A DNA stretch of 6,577 bases from an uncultured Mollicutes bacterium (GCA_900550795.1 URTN01000046.1:1-6577); one strand, 5' to 3'. Shown: positions 1 to 6,289, counted from the first letter of the stretch. The notes: generated from the sequence alone by a model not told the origin. A program made the numbers and translations.

Positions 1-262
1 CCTAAATATATATGAAGGTAATTGGAAATCATCATCTAGTTATGCGACCATCCACCGTATTGCATCCAATAGTAAAAGAAGTGGAGTTTTTAAAGAAGCG
101 GTTAATTTCGCCAAAGATAAATATGATCATCTAAGAATAGATACATATATAGATAATAAGGTTATGCAGCATTGCATTCTTAAAGAAGGCTTTACCTATC
201 AAGGGATAATTAGTCTTGAAGACGGCTCTCCTAGACTAGCCTATGAATGGATAAACAAGTAA
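1..262 (+). CDS. GNAT family N-acetyltransferase, C-terminal fragment
   Basis: This is the last 86 codons of a gene whose 5' end lies outside the window; the reading frame begins at base 2 and ends at TAA 260-262. The fragment matches the second half of the GNAT fold. The beta-4 strand reads YATIHRIAS (fragment residues 14-22). It is followed by the acetyl-CoA loop and helix around K25-R-S-G28-V-F30. A D-T-Y-I-D-N-K-V-M-Q segment (47-56) then leads to K-E-G-F (61-64), the usual beta-5/alpha-4 region. The ending LEDGSPRLAYEWI is typical of Firmicutes GNATs related to phosphinothricin- or RimI-like enzymes. Members transfer acetyl from acetyl-CoA to an amine; the substrate cannot be told from this fragment. 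The pyrophosphate-binding loop is reduced, with Phe where the second Gly or Ala of Q/R-x-x-G-x-G/A normally sits. No convincing terminator follows. The family call is firm; the enzyme is unidentified. Confidence 0.85.
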   Translation, partial: LNIYEGNWKSSSSYATIHRIASNSKRSGVFKEAVNFAKDKYDHLRIDTYIDNKVMQHCILKEGFTYQGIISLEDGSPRLAYEWINK

Positions 263-374
263 TTAGGTAATATATTGCAACTAACTTATTTAGAGAGTTC
301 CTTGGAATTGACATTTTTAATGTTTATAGGCTTGTTTGATAAATAAAACCAATCAGCCATATTTTAAAGCATAT

Positions 375-402
375 CTTAGTTAAAAAAATGACAAAAACTA
401 AG
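375..402. repeat. 7-bp inverted repeat, 14-nt loop
   Basis: CTTAGTT at 375-381 pairs with AACTAAG at 396-402 across an A-rich loop. It is in the 248-nt gap before the lipoprotein operon. No U-run follows the right arm, so I do not call a terminator. It is recorded as a possible regulatory dyad of low certainty. Confidence 0.25.
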
Positions 403-425
403 TGAAAAAGTTGGATTCTTGATAA

Positions 426-450
426 TTTTCATTTGGCAAAAAAATGAAAA
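426..450. repeat. Perfect 9-bp AT-rich inverted repeat
   Basis: TTTTCATTT at 426-434 is exactly complementary to AAATGAAAA at 442-450, with a 7-nt loop. It lies between the acetyltransferase gene and the promoter of the lipoprotein operon. It could be a weak hairpin or a binding site for a dimeric regulator. There is no GC-rich stem and no clear U-tract, so it is not a normal intrinsic terminator. In AT-rich DNA a chance origin is possible. Confidence 0.4.
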
Positions 451-458
451 GAAAGGTA

Positions 459-486
459 TTTAAATTTTTCGTTCGAGTTCTATAAT
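459..486 (+). promoter_or_regulatory. Probable sigma-A promoter of the lipoprotein operon
   Basis: A perfect TATAAT lies at 481-486. A weak -35 candidate, TTTAAA at 459-464 (4 of 6 consensus bases), sits 16 bp upstream. Transcription would start near 493, leaving a leader of about 18 nt that still includes the GGGGA ribosome-binding site at 499-503. The -10 box is convincing; the -35 match is poor, so activation or reliance on the -10 alone is possible. Confidence 0.5.
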
Positions 487-510
487 GGCGGAATTTGTGG
501 GGAAATTATT

Positions 511-1710
511 ATGAAAAACTCAAAATTATTAATCTTAATTGCAGCATCATTGCTGCTCTCTTGCGGGAATAATTCATCTAACTCGTCTAGCAGTAGTGAA
601 TCTAGCAAGAACCAAACTGAAACAGTCAATACAAGCAAAGTTGATTCAACTATTGAAAGTAGTGAAACTACAACTGAAACAACTTCAGTTTCATCTACTG
701 AATCAACTGAATCTTCAACTGAAAGTAGTGAATCATCTACCGAATCTAGCGAATCTTCAACCGAAAGTAGTTCATCTACAACCGAAGAAGTTAAATATAC
801 GGTCAATTTCGTTGGGACTGAATTTGTAAACGCTAGCCTAATCGGAACAAAAGAAGAATTCGCTAGCGGAGAAGAGGTAATATTTAGTTATTCCGCTAAA
901 TATGGATATAAAATTACTTCCTTTACTATTAAAGATGCTAGCGGGGCAGATGTTGAATATGCAGAAACTTCTTTTGTTACATTCACCATGCCTAGTAGCA
1001 ATGTAACTGTATCTTTCTTTACAGTTGCACGTCATATATTGTCTTTGACTAATGGGGAACATTCTTCTATCGCAGTCACTGATAAAAAAGATTACTACGA
1101 TGAAGGTGATGTAGTTAATTTCACCATTACTTTCGAAGAAGGATATGAATTAGACACCCTTAAGGTTTATAAAGTGGTGGATGGAGTTGATACGGAAGTC
1201 ACTTATGAAACTGCTGAAACTAATTATTCTTTCACATTCGTTGATTCTAATATGAAGATTGTCCTTGCCGATAAGGCTAAACCAGTTCCATCTGACCCAT
1301 TTACCGTAAAGACATCATATCAATGTGATTGGGAGTATTATGATGGATACGATACTACCTATACCATGTATTTCAGGATTGTCTTTAACGGAGATAATAC
1401 ATTATCTTGGTATTTGAATTTTACATATATAGATGAAGGATATGATTGGGCATACATTCCTCCAAAGGCAGATGTCTACGCCGCTCCTAGCGATTTGACT
1501 GGGACAGCAAAAGATAGCGGGGAAAATCTTCCATATACTTATGACCAAGCTACTGAAAAGATAACATTTACCACAAACGTTAAGAGCTCTGATATTGAAT
1601 GCTCTATCAAACTAAATAAAGAAGGCAACGAAATAAAAACCATTACATTCGAAACACAAATTGATGATGAATATTATCAAACCGGTAATAAGACTCTAAA
1701 GAAGATATAA
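511..1710 (+). CDS. Surface lipoprotein with Ser/Thr/Glu stalk and two divergent InlB-type repeats
   Basis: This 399-residue protein is predicted to be exported and lipid-anchored. It has a basic N-terminus, a hydrophobic core and a lipobox L-L-S-C with the lipidated Cys at 18. Residues 19-93 are almost entirely Ser, Thr, Glu and Asn and include three tandem ESSTESS heptads (67-87), which suggests an extended, flexible stalk through the cell envelope. Residues about 95-170 and 175-254 are two beta-rich repeats. The first has the G-x-E-V...Y-G-Y-K...F-T-M-P-x-S-N-V-T-V pattern of the divergent InlB B-repeat family (Pfam Flg_new_2 type). Residues 263-399 form a separate Trp/Tyr-rich, probably all-beta domain that I do not recognise; it holds the only two other cysteines (C272, C364), which could pair. 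The ATG at 511 is preceded by GGGGA with 7-nt spacing. It is the first gene of the probable three-gene operon, 17 nt ahead of the next. A role in adhesion or surface display is inferred. Lipoprotein status is strong; the function of the C-terminal domain is unknown. Confidence 0.85.
   Translation: MKNSKLLILIAASLLLSCGNNSSNSSSSSESSKNQTETVNTSKVDSTIESSETTTETTSVSSTESTESSTESSESSTESSESSTESSSSTTEEVKYTVNFVGTEFVNASLIGTKEEFASGEEVIFSYSAKYGYKITSFTIKDASGADVEYAETSFVTFTMPSSNVTVSFFTVARHILSLTNGEHSSIAVTDKKDYYDEGDVVNFTITFEEGYELDTLKVYKVVDGVDTEVTYETAETNYSFTFVDSNMKIVLADKAKPVPSDPFTVKTSYQCDWEYYDGYDTTYTMYFRIVFNGDNTLSWYLNFTYIDEGYDWAYIPPKADVYAAPSDLTGTAKDSGENLPYTYDQATEKITFTTNVKSSDIECSIKLNKEGNEIKTITFETQIDDEYYQTGNKTLKKI
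709..771 (+). repeat. Three tandem 21-bp repeats encoding ESSTESS heptads
   Basis: Three in-frame 21-bp units occupy 709-729, 730-750 and 751-771, each encoding the same heptad. Units 1 and 3 differ at one base (a synonymous Thr codon), while unit 2 uses different Ser codons at several positions. The pattern looks like a past duplication of a larger 42-bp block. A unit change here would lengthen or shorten the stalk by 7 residues without a frameshift. Confidence 0.8.
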
Positions 1711-1727
1711 ATAAGGAATATATAAAA

Positions 1728-4700
1728 ATGAAGAAAAGATTTGCAATTCCGATGCTAGTGCTCTCTAGCACATTAATTCTAGGTGGACTTACTGCTTGTA
1801 ATGAACCATCAACTAGTATTACTTCTAAGCAAAACTTCACTGGGATTGGTATTCCTAGCGATGCTTTAGGCAATGATGGTGATACTTATAAAGATGAATC
1901 TAGTGGCGATCTTTATGTCAAAGAAGATGGACATTGGGTCATTAAGCAAGTAGCTAAGGCTTTATCTGGTGAAGGTGCTCCTAGCGATTCTATTGGCAAT
2001 GATGGAGATACCTATGAAGATACTCTTTCAGGTGCGACCTATAAAAAAGTAAATGGACATTGGGAACTAACTAAAAAAGGCGATACAACCTATGTAGTTA
2101 CCTTTAATCTCAATGGGGGACATTTTGCTAATGGGGAAACTACTTTAAAAGACCAAATTGTCAGGGAAGGTAGATGGGTTAAAGAACCATCAATGACTCC
2201 AATTAAGGATCACTGCGAATTCCTTGGCTGGTTTGCTGAAGGTAGTAACCAAGCCTGGAACTTTGTCGGCCAATCAGTATATGGAAATGTAAATCTAGTC
2301 GCTAAATATAGGGTAAAAGACGAAGACAAGATTATAGTTACAGTCAATCCAAATAATGGAGAAGCTACTTATACTTACGAGACTTTTGTCGGAGATTATT
2401 ATTATCCATCCATTCCAACTAAAGCTGGATTTAGCTTTACTGGATGGTATATAGATGGAGAGAAATACAATGGATATGTCACTTCATCGATGGCAGGGGC
2501 TACTATTATTGCTCAGTTTGAGAAATCAAAATTCAATCTTGCTTATCAAGTCGAAGAAAATGATGAAGTTACTATTACTGGAATATTGGATTTAAATGCC
2601 GTCTCTATTGATATTCCTAGCCAAATAAATGGTAGAAAAGTCACTAAGATTGCTAAAACTGCCTTTGCTAGCAGGATTTCTCTTGAAACAATATACCTAC
2701 CTGCCTCTATAAAAGTCATTGAAGATGGTGCATTTAGCAATACACGTAGATTAGCTGCTATTAATGTTGATTCTGCTAACTTGAATTTTGCTAGTGTTAG
2801 TGGTGTCTTATATTCAAAAGACATGAGCGTACTATATCTATATCCAACTAAGGCTGGCGAAAGCTTTGATGTACCAGCTAGCGTCAAGCGTATTGGTAAT
2901 TTTGCTTTCTATGCTACCTATGATATGGGCATTACTTCTATTAAATTCAATGAAGGGCTAGAAGAAATAGGGGATTATGCTTTTGCATATAACCAAACAT
3001 TAAATGCTTTAAGCTTACCAAAATCATTAAGGAAAATTGGTAAATCCGCCTTTATGGGCATGGCTAATTCTAGCGAAGATGATGGATCTTATATCTCTCC
3101 TCAAGGAATTATTACTAATGCAGGGCTAAATGAAGGATTAGAAGAAATAGGGGAGATGGCTTTCGCTAATCAATATTTCAAGGAAACATTTAAACTTCCT
3201 TCTACTGTTAAGGTATTAGGTGATTATGCTTTTGCTAATTGCACCGCTATTGAAAAAGTTGTACTTCCAGATTCGTTAGTTACCTTCGGAAGAAATGTAT
3301 TCGCTGGAGCTACTGGAATTGGGGAATATGCTATTTCTTCTAGCAATCCTAATTTTACAGTTTCTGATAAGATGCTATTTAGCAAGGATATGAAAAAGCT
3401 AATATCCGCCCCATCTAACCTATATGAAGATATAACTCTTCCTGAAGGAGTAGAGGAAATCGGCGACTTTGGCTTCTATATGGTTGATGAAGTCAAGAAT
3501 TATAATCTTCCATCTACTTTAAAGAAAATAGGCGAACAAGCTTTTGCCCATACTTATGAATTATCTAGCTTTACTATTCCTGATTCAGTAACCCAAATTG
3601 GAGAAAATTGCTTTGATTTAAGTGGTATTTCTTCTATTACTATTGGTAAAGGATTAACTGAAATTCCAAAAGAAGCATTCATCGAGACTAAATTAAGTGA
3701 AGTAACTATTCCAGGGAATGTCAAAAAGATTGGGAATGGTGCATTCTATCTATGCTCTTCCTTAACTAAACTAACATTAGAAAATGGAGTTAATGAGATT
3801 GGTATGAGCTCATTTGGAGCTGGACCAAAGCTTACTTCCCTAGATATGCCAGATTCATTAACCAAGATTGGCGATAGTGCCTTCTCTGGAAATAAGATTA
3901 CTACCTTAAGCATCAAGAAAGGGTTAACTTCAATTGGAGCGAATGCCTTCTATAATCAAAATAGTGGCACTTCACTAGATTATCTAATTGTTGACGCTGC
4001 TTCTAATTCATTCAAAACTGATAGCAATATCCTTTATAGCAAAGATGGCAAGAATGTCATTTTGGCTACTAATAAAGCCGGAAGCGAATCTAGTGGAACC
4101 TATACGGTTAATCTATTAGAAGGAGTAGAAAATATCGGTGATTTTGCCTTTGCCTACTGCAAGAATATATCTACATTCAATTTCCCATCTTCCTTAATTA
4201 GTATTGGAAACGGGGCATTTATGAATACTAGATTCAAGAATGCTACCTTACCTTCTAAATTAACTAGCATTGGAGATGGTGCTTTCTATATGTCTAGCGT
4301 TAATAATATAACCTTTAATGAAGGCTTATTATCTATTGGGGAAAGCTCTTTTGCCTTTGGCGATTTAGTTAATGTTACCCTTCCATCTTCATTAAGAAGT
4401 ATTGGCAAGACTGCCTTTGCTAAAAATATCTCATTAACTTCCTTAACATTAGGGAATAAATTAGAATCTATCGGAGATTTTGCCTTTGTTGACACGAAGA
4501 TTAGCTCGGTTATAAATATCCCTGCAACCTGCGTTAATATTGGTGATGGCGTATTTGCTTCTAATGTATCTACATATGGACAATCTATTGACGATATAAT
4601 CGTTAGCGAAGATAATCCAAAATATGCTTCGCTCGATGGCTTCCTTCTTTCTAAGAATAAAGAAGTCTTGTATAGCTATGCTGCAGGAATTAGTGGCGAC

Positions 4701-5006
4701 ATCAATGTTCCAGAAGGAGTTAAAGAAATCGCTAAATATGGCCTAGCCTTAGCAGGCTCAAGATCTACTAGAGTTGCTTTGCCAGCTACATTAACTACTA
4801 TCGGAGAAGGGGGACTAGCTTATTTAAGCAAAGTCACTTCGGCCTTAAATGTTCCTTCTTCAGTTAGCTATATTGGGGCAAATGCTTTTGCCTATTGGAC
4901 TTCTAATCAATTGATTAAGTTTGGTGTCAGCGAAGATTATGCCTTAACTAATTACGATAGGAACTTCAAGGCCAATTGCTCCGCTAAGATTAGCTATGGT
5001 GAATAA
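1728..5006 (+). CDS. BspA-type leucine-rich repeat surface lipoprotein with InlB B-repeats
   Basis: This 1092-residue protein has a lipobox L-T-A-C with the lipidated Cys at 24. Residues 41-70 and 83-112 are two copies of a Gly/Asp-rich module (x-P-S-D-x-x-G-N-D-G-D-T-Y ... G-H-W), 42 residues apart. Residues about 122-194 and 202-264 are two InlB/Listeria-Bacteroides B-repeats (Flg_new type) with the F-x-G-W signature at 165-168 and 237-240. From about 269 to 1070 there are some 26 LRR_5 units of 22-23 residues with the core I-G-x-x-A-F...L-P-x-S-L. Four longer x-L-Y-S-K-D-like elements (near residues 354, 543, 762 and 966) interrupt the array. BspA-family proteins such as Tannerella BspA and Treponema TpLRR bind host or matrix proteins and other bacteria; a similar adhesive role is inferred here. 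There is no LPXTG motif, so anchoring is by the N-terminal lipid. The ATG at 1728 follows AAGGA (1713-1717) with 10-nt spacing. The reading frame is intact throughout. Confidence 0.92.
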   Translation: MKKRFAIPMLVLSSTLILGGLTACNEPSTSITSKQNFTGIGIPSDALGNDGDTYKDESSGDLYVKEDGHWVIKQVAKALSGEGAPSDSIGNDGDTYEDTLSGATYKKVNGHWELTKKGDTTYVVTFNLNGGHFANGETTLKDQIVREGRWVKEPSMTPIKDHCEFLGWFAEGSNQAWNFVGQSVYGNVNLVAKYRVKDEDKIIVTVNPNNGEATYTYETFVGDYYYPSIPTKAGFSFTGWYIDGEKYNGYVTSSMAGATIIAQFEKSKFNLAYQVEENDEVTITGILDLNAVSIDIPSQINGRKVTKIAKTAFASRISLETIYLPASIKVIEDGAFSNTRRLAAINVDSANLNFASVSGVLYSKDMSVLYLYPTKAGESFDVPASVKRIGNFAFYATYDMGITSIKFNEGLEEIGDYAFAYNQTLNALSLPKSLRKIGKSAFMGMANSSEDDGSYISPQGIITNAGLNEGLEEIGEMAFANQYFKETFKLPSTVKVLGDYAFANCTAIEKVVLPDSLVTFGRNVFAGATGIGEYAISSSNPNFTVSDKMLFSKDMKKLISAPSNLYEDITLPEGVEEIGDFGFYMVDEVKNYNLPSTLKKIGEQAFAHTYELSSFTIPDSVTQIGENCFDLSGISSITIGKGLTEIPKEAFIETKLSEVTIPGNVKKIGNGAFYLCSSLTKLTLENGVNEIGMSSFGAGPKLTSLDMPDSLTKIGDSAFSGNKITTLSIKKGLTSIGANAFYNQNSGTSLDYLIVDAASNSFKTDSNILYSKDGKNVILATNKAGSESSGTYTVNLLEGVENIGDFAFAYCKNISTFNFPSSLISIGNGAFMNTRFKNATLPSKLTSIGDGAFYMSSVNNITFNEGLLSIGESSFAFGDLVNVTLPSSLRSIGKTAFAKNISLTSLTLGNKLESIGDFAFVDTKISSVINIPATCVNIGDGVFASNVSTYGQSIDDIIVSEDNPKYASLDGFLLSKNKEVLYSYAAGISGDINVPEGVKEIAKYGLALAGSRSTRVALPATLTTIGEGGLAYLSKVTSALNVPSSVSYIGANAFAYWTSNQLIKFGVSEDYALTNYDRNFKANCSAKISYGE
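1848..2063 (+). repeat. Tandem duplication of a 42-residue Gly/Asp-rich module
   Basis: Two units, offset by exactly 126 bp, encode P-S-D-x-x-G-N-D-G-D-T-Y-x-D followed by S-G-x-x-Y-x-K and G-H-W. DNA identity is high in the cores: CCTAGCGAT, GGCAATGATGG and GGACATTGGG occur in both. Similar motifs occur in collagen-like and phage tail-fibre-like surface proteins. The function is unknown; the acidic Gly-rich core could bind a divalent cation, which is inference. Confidence 0.75.
4998..5002 (+). promoter_or_regulatory. Shine-Dalgarno GGTGA inside the end of the upstream gene
   Basis: GGTGA overlaps the last codons of the LRR gene and sits 5 nt ahead of ATG 5008. It decides the start of the next gene. 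An in-frame ATG at 4996 has no ribosome-binding site upstream and would put M-V-N-N before an otherwise typical lipoprotein signal peptide. The arrangement suggests translational coupling. Confidence 0.6.
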
Positions 5007-5007
5007 T

Positions 5008-6075
5008 ATGAACAAAAAGATATTATTACTTCCTTTATTGGTTTCTTCCTTGCTTGTTTCTTGCGGGGAAAACGAAAGCAAAAGCAAGGATTATAATGTA
5101 GTTACCTTCAATTACAATAATCCTACTAATCAAGGCGATTATAAAACCTATGTCGTTGCTAAAGATGAACCATTAATCAAGCCTAGCGATCCAAATATCG
5201 AAGATTATGTCTTCAAGGGTTGGTTCCTAGATAAAGATTGTGGCAAGGAATGTCTCCGTTTTGGGCTTGCTGTTGATAGCGATTTCACTTTATATGCCAA
5301 ATGGATTCCTTATTCTTCAATTAATGATGTTACCAAAATCGATAAATTCGAAGAAGCCATAAAAGGATATTCGAAAAATGCGATTAAAGTAGTTCAGGAT
5401 GTCAATGCTACAGTTGGCTATCCTGGTGCCGTCAGTGGGGAAGATGGGGTATTTAATGTTCATGATAAACGTGAATATAAACGTTATAAGGACATTACGA
5501 CAGTCGATTACTATACTATCGATAAAGACAACAATTCCTCTTTATATGGAACTAGACAATATTATTATGATAATAAAAAGTTCTATGACATCTATGTAGA
5601 TAAAGAGCAAGAAACCGATAATGAATATGCTTCATCTAATTTCGATTCTAGCAAGATAGAATCATTGCTAAGCATTGATTATTATAATCTTTATAACAAA
5701 ATCGAAGAGAACATGAAGTTCTATATCGATTCTTCTAAATATGATGATGAAACATTCAAATATGAATTCAATTTCAATTATACACAATTAAATCCAAGTC
5801 TAACTAATTATGTATATGAAGAAGCCTATTCAGTCGCAACTTATTCAGAATCGGCAGGAACTTATTCAGTCGAGAATTATACGGCTAAATATGGATTGAT
5901 GTTTGAAAGTGGATTAATAAAATCTGCGAATGTAAATATCCAATACATATATGCAATAGGGGAAGAAGTAATGCATTATGTCATTGAGAATTCCATTGTA
6001 GATTTCTATTATGGAGACGGAACTTATTCCGAATTTAACGGGACTAAATTTCCTTATAAAGATAGCTCAAAATAA
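5008..6075 (+). CDS. Surface lipoprotein with one InlB B-repeat and unassigned Tyr-rich domain
   Basis: From ATG 5008 this is a 355-residue protein with a lipoprotein signal peptide and lipobox L-V-S-C (Cys 19). A short polar linker follows. One InlB B-repeat (Flg_new type) spans residues 29-99, recognised by V-T-F-N-Y-N (32-37), F-K-G-W-F (69-73) and the closing T-L-Y-A-K-W (94-99). It carries an unusual Cys pair, C78 and C82, within D-C-G-K-E-C. Residues about 105-355 make a beta-rich domain crowded with Tyr, Asp and Asn that I cannot assign. Its strand pattern loosely recalls the LolA/LppX-like folds of small Gram-positive lipoproteins, but that is only a guess. The gene begins 1 nt after the LRR gene's stop and is last in the probable operon, with a terminator 6 nt past its stop. 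It probably acts at the membrane surface beside the other two lipoproteins. An alternative start at 4996 is less likely. Confidence 0.85.
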   Translation: MNKKILLLPLLVSSLLVSCGENESKSKDYNVVTFNYNNPTNQGDYKTYVVAKDEPLIKPSDPNIEDYVFKGWFLDKDCGKECLRFGLAVDSDFTLYAKWIPYSSINDVTKIDKFEEAIKGYSKNAIKVVQDVNATVGYPGAVSGEDGVFNVHDKREYKRYKDITTVDYYTIDKDNNSSLYGTRQYYYDNKKFYDIYVDKEQETDNEYASSNFDSSKIESLLSIDYYNLYNKIEENMKFYIDSSKYDDETFKYEFNFNYTQLNPSLTNYVYEEAYSVATYSESAGTYSVENYTAKYGLMFESGLIKSANVNIQYIYAIGEEVMHYVIENSIVDFYYGDGTYSEFNGTKFPYKDSSK

Positions 6076-6081
6076 AAGAGG

Positions 6082-6120
6082 AACGCCAAGAATGTAATTA
6101 ATACGTTCAAGGCGTTTTTT
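6082..6120 (+). terminator. Rho-independent terminator of the lipoprotein operon
   Basis: The outer stem AACGCC (6082-6087) pairs with GGCGTT (6111-6116). A symmetric AA/AA internal loop follows, then an inner stem of 6090-6096 with 6102-6108 (7 pairs, one of them G-U) and a 5-nt loop. A six-T run (6115-6120) begins in the closing arm. It lies immediately after the TAA at 6073-6075. Confidence 0.88.
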
Positions 6121-6185
6121 CTTTGCTTTTTGAGGATAAAATACCAATTAAAAAAAGTATCGATAAAATGGGAATTGCCAAAAAA

Positions 6186-6277
6186 TACTTGTCGCATTAT
6201 CCAGTATTTTCAATTTTCGTACTTGTCGCATTATCCAGTATTTTCAATTTTCGTACTTGTCGCATTGTCTATTTTCG
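6186..6277 (+). repeat. 34-bp tandem direct repeats, two full copies and one shortened
   Basis: Copies at 6186-6219 and 6220-6253 are identical. A third at 6254-6277 begins with the same 13 bases and ends in the same TTTTCG but is 10 bp shorter and altered in the middle. Each unit starts TACTTGTCGCATT. The array ends 25 bp before the ATPase start codon, so an operator or regulatory role for that gene is plausible. I see no dyad symmetry inside the unit, which does not favour a simple dimeric repressor site. It could also be a dispersed genomic repeat. It is not a CRISPR array because there are no spacers. Confidence 0.9.
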
Positions 6278-6285
6278 TAGATAAT
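6257..6285 (+). promoter_or_regulatory. Possible promoter overlapping the last 34-bp repeat copy
   Basis: TTGTCG at 6257-6262 (4 of 6 consensus bases) and GATAAT at 6280-6285 are 17 bp apart. The -35 would lie inside the third repeat copy. Transcription would start close to 6292, inside the Shine-Dalgarno sequence, which weakens the case. Only the shortened third copy puts a -10-like box at the right distance. Confidence 0.25.
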
Positions 6286-6289
6286 TATT

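Noticed and set aside
308..313. Perfect TTGACA as a -35 box
   Set aside because: No -10-like hexamer occurs 15-19 bp downstream; the nearest, GATAAA at 338, is 24 bp away.
311..323. Hairpin ACATT/AATGT as terminator of the acetyltransferase gene
   Set aside because: Only 5 AT-rich pairs with a 3-nt loop and no following U-tract.
480..806. 108-codon minus-strand ORF opposite the stalk region
   Set aside because: It is the complement of the Ser/Thr/Glu repeats, giving low-complexity S/D/V/L-rich sequence; no ribosome-binding site or family resemblance.
539..829. 96-codon plus-strand ORF in another frame of the stalk
   Set aside because: A shadow of the same repeats, rich in Q, L and K; the lipoprotein frame has the lipobox, the ribosome-binding site and continues into domains.
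2546..2887. 113-codon minus-strand ORF within the LRR gene
   Set aside because: Antisense to well-formed LRR units, with no start signal; it reflects the codon pattern of the repeats.
1728..5006. Internalin with LPXTG cell-wall sorting
   Set aside because: The repeats are BspA/LRR_5 type rather than internalin type, and the C-terminus has no LPXTG, hydrophobic segment or basic tail; anchoring is by the N-terminal lipobox.
4996..5007. Upstream ATG as the start of the third lipoprotein
   Set aside because: It overlaps the LRR gene, lacks a Shine-Dalgarno sequence and adds residues before a typical M-N-K-K lipoprotein start; ATG 5008 has GGTGA 5 nt upstream.
5399..5599. 66-codon plus-strand ORF inside the third lipoprotein gene
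   Set aside because: Out of frame with a convincing coding sequence and without a ribosome-binding site.
6186..6277. CRISPR array
   Set aside because: The repeats are directly contiguous with no spacers, there are only three copies and no cas genes are in view.
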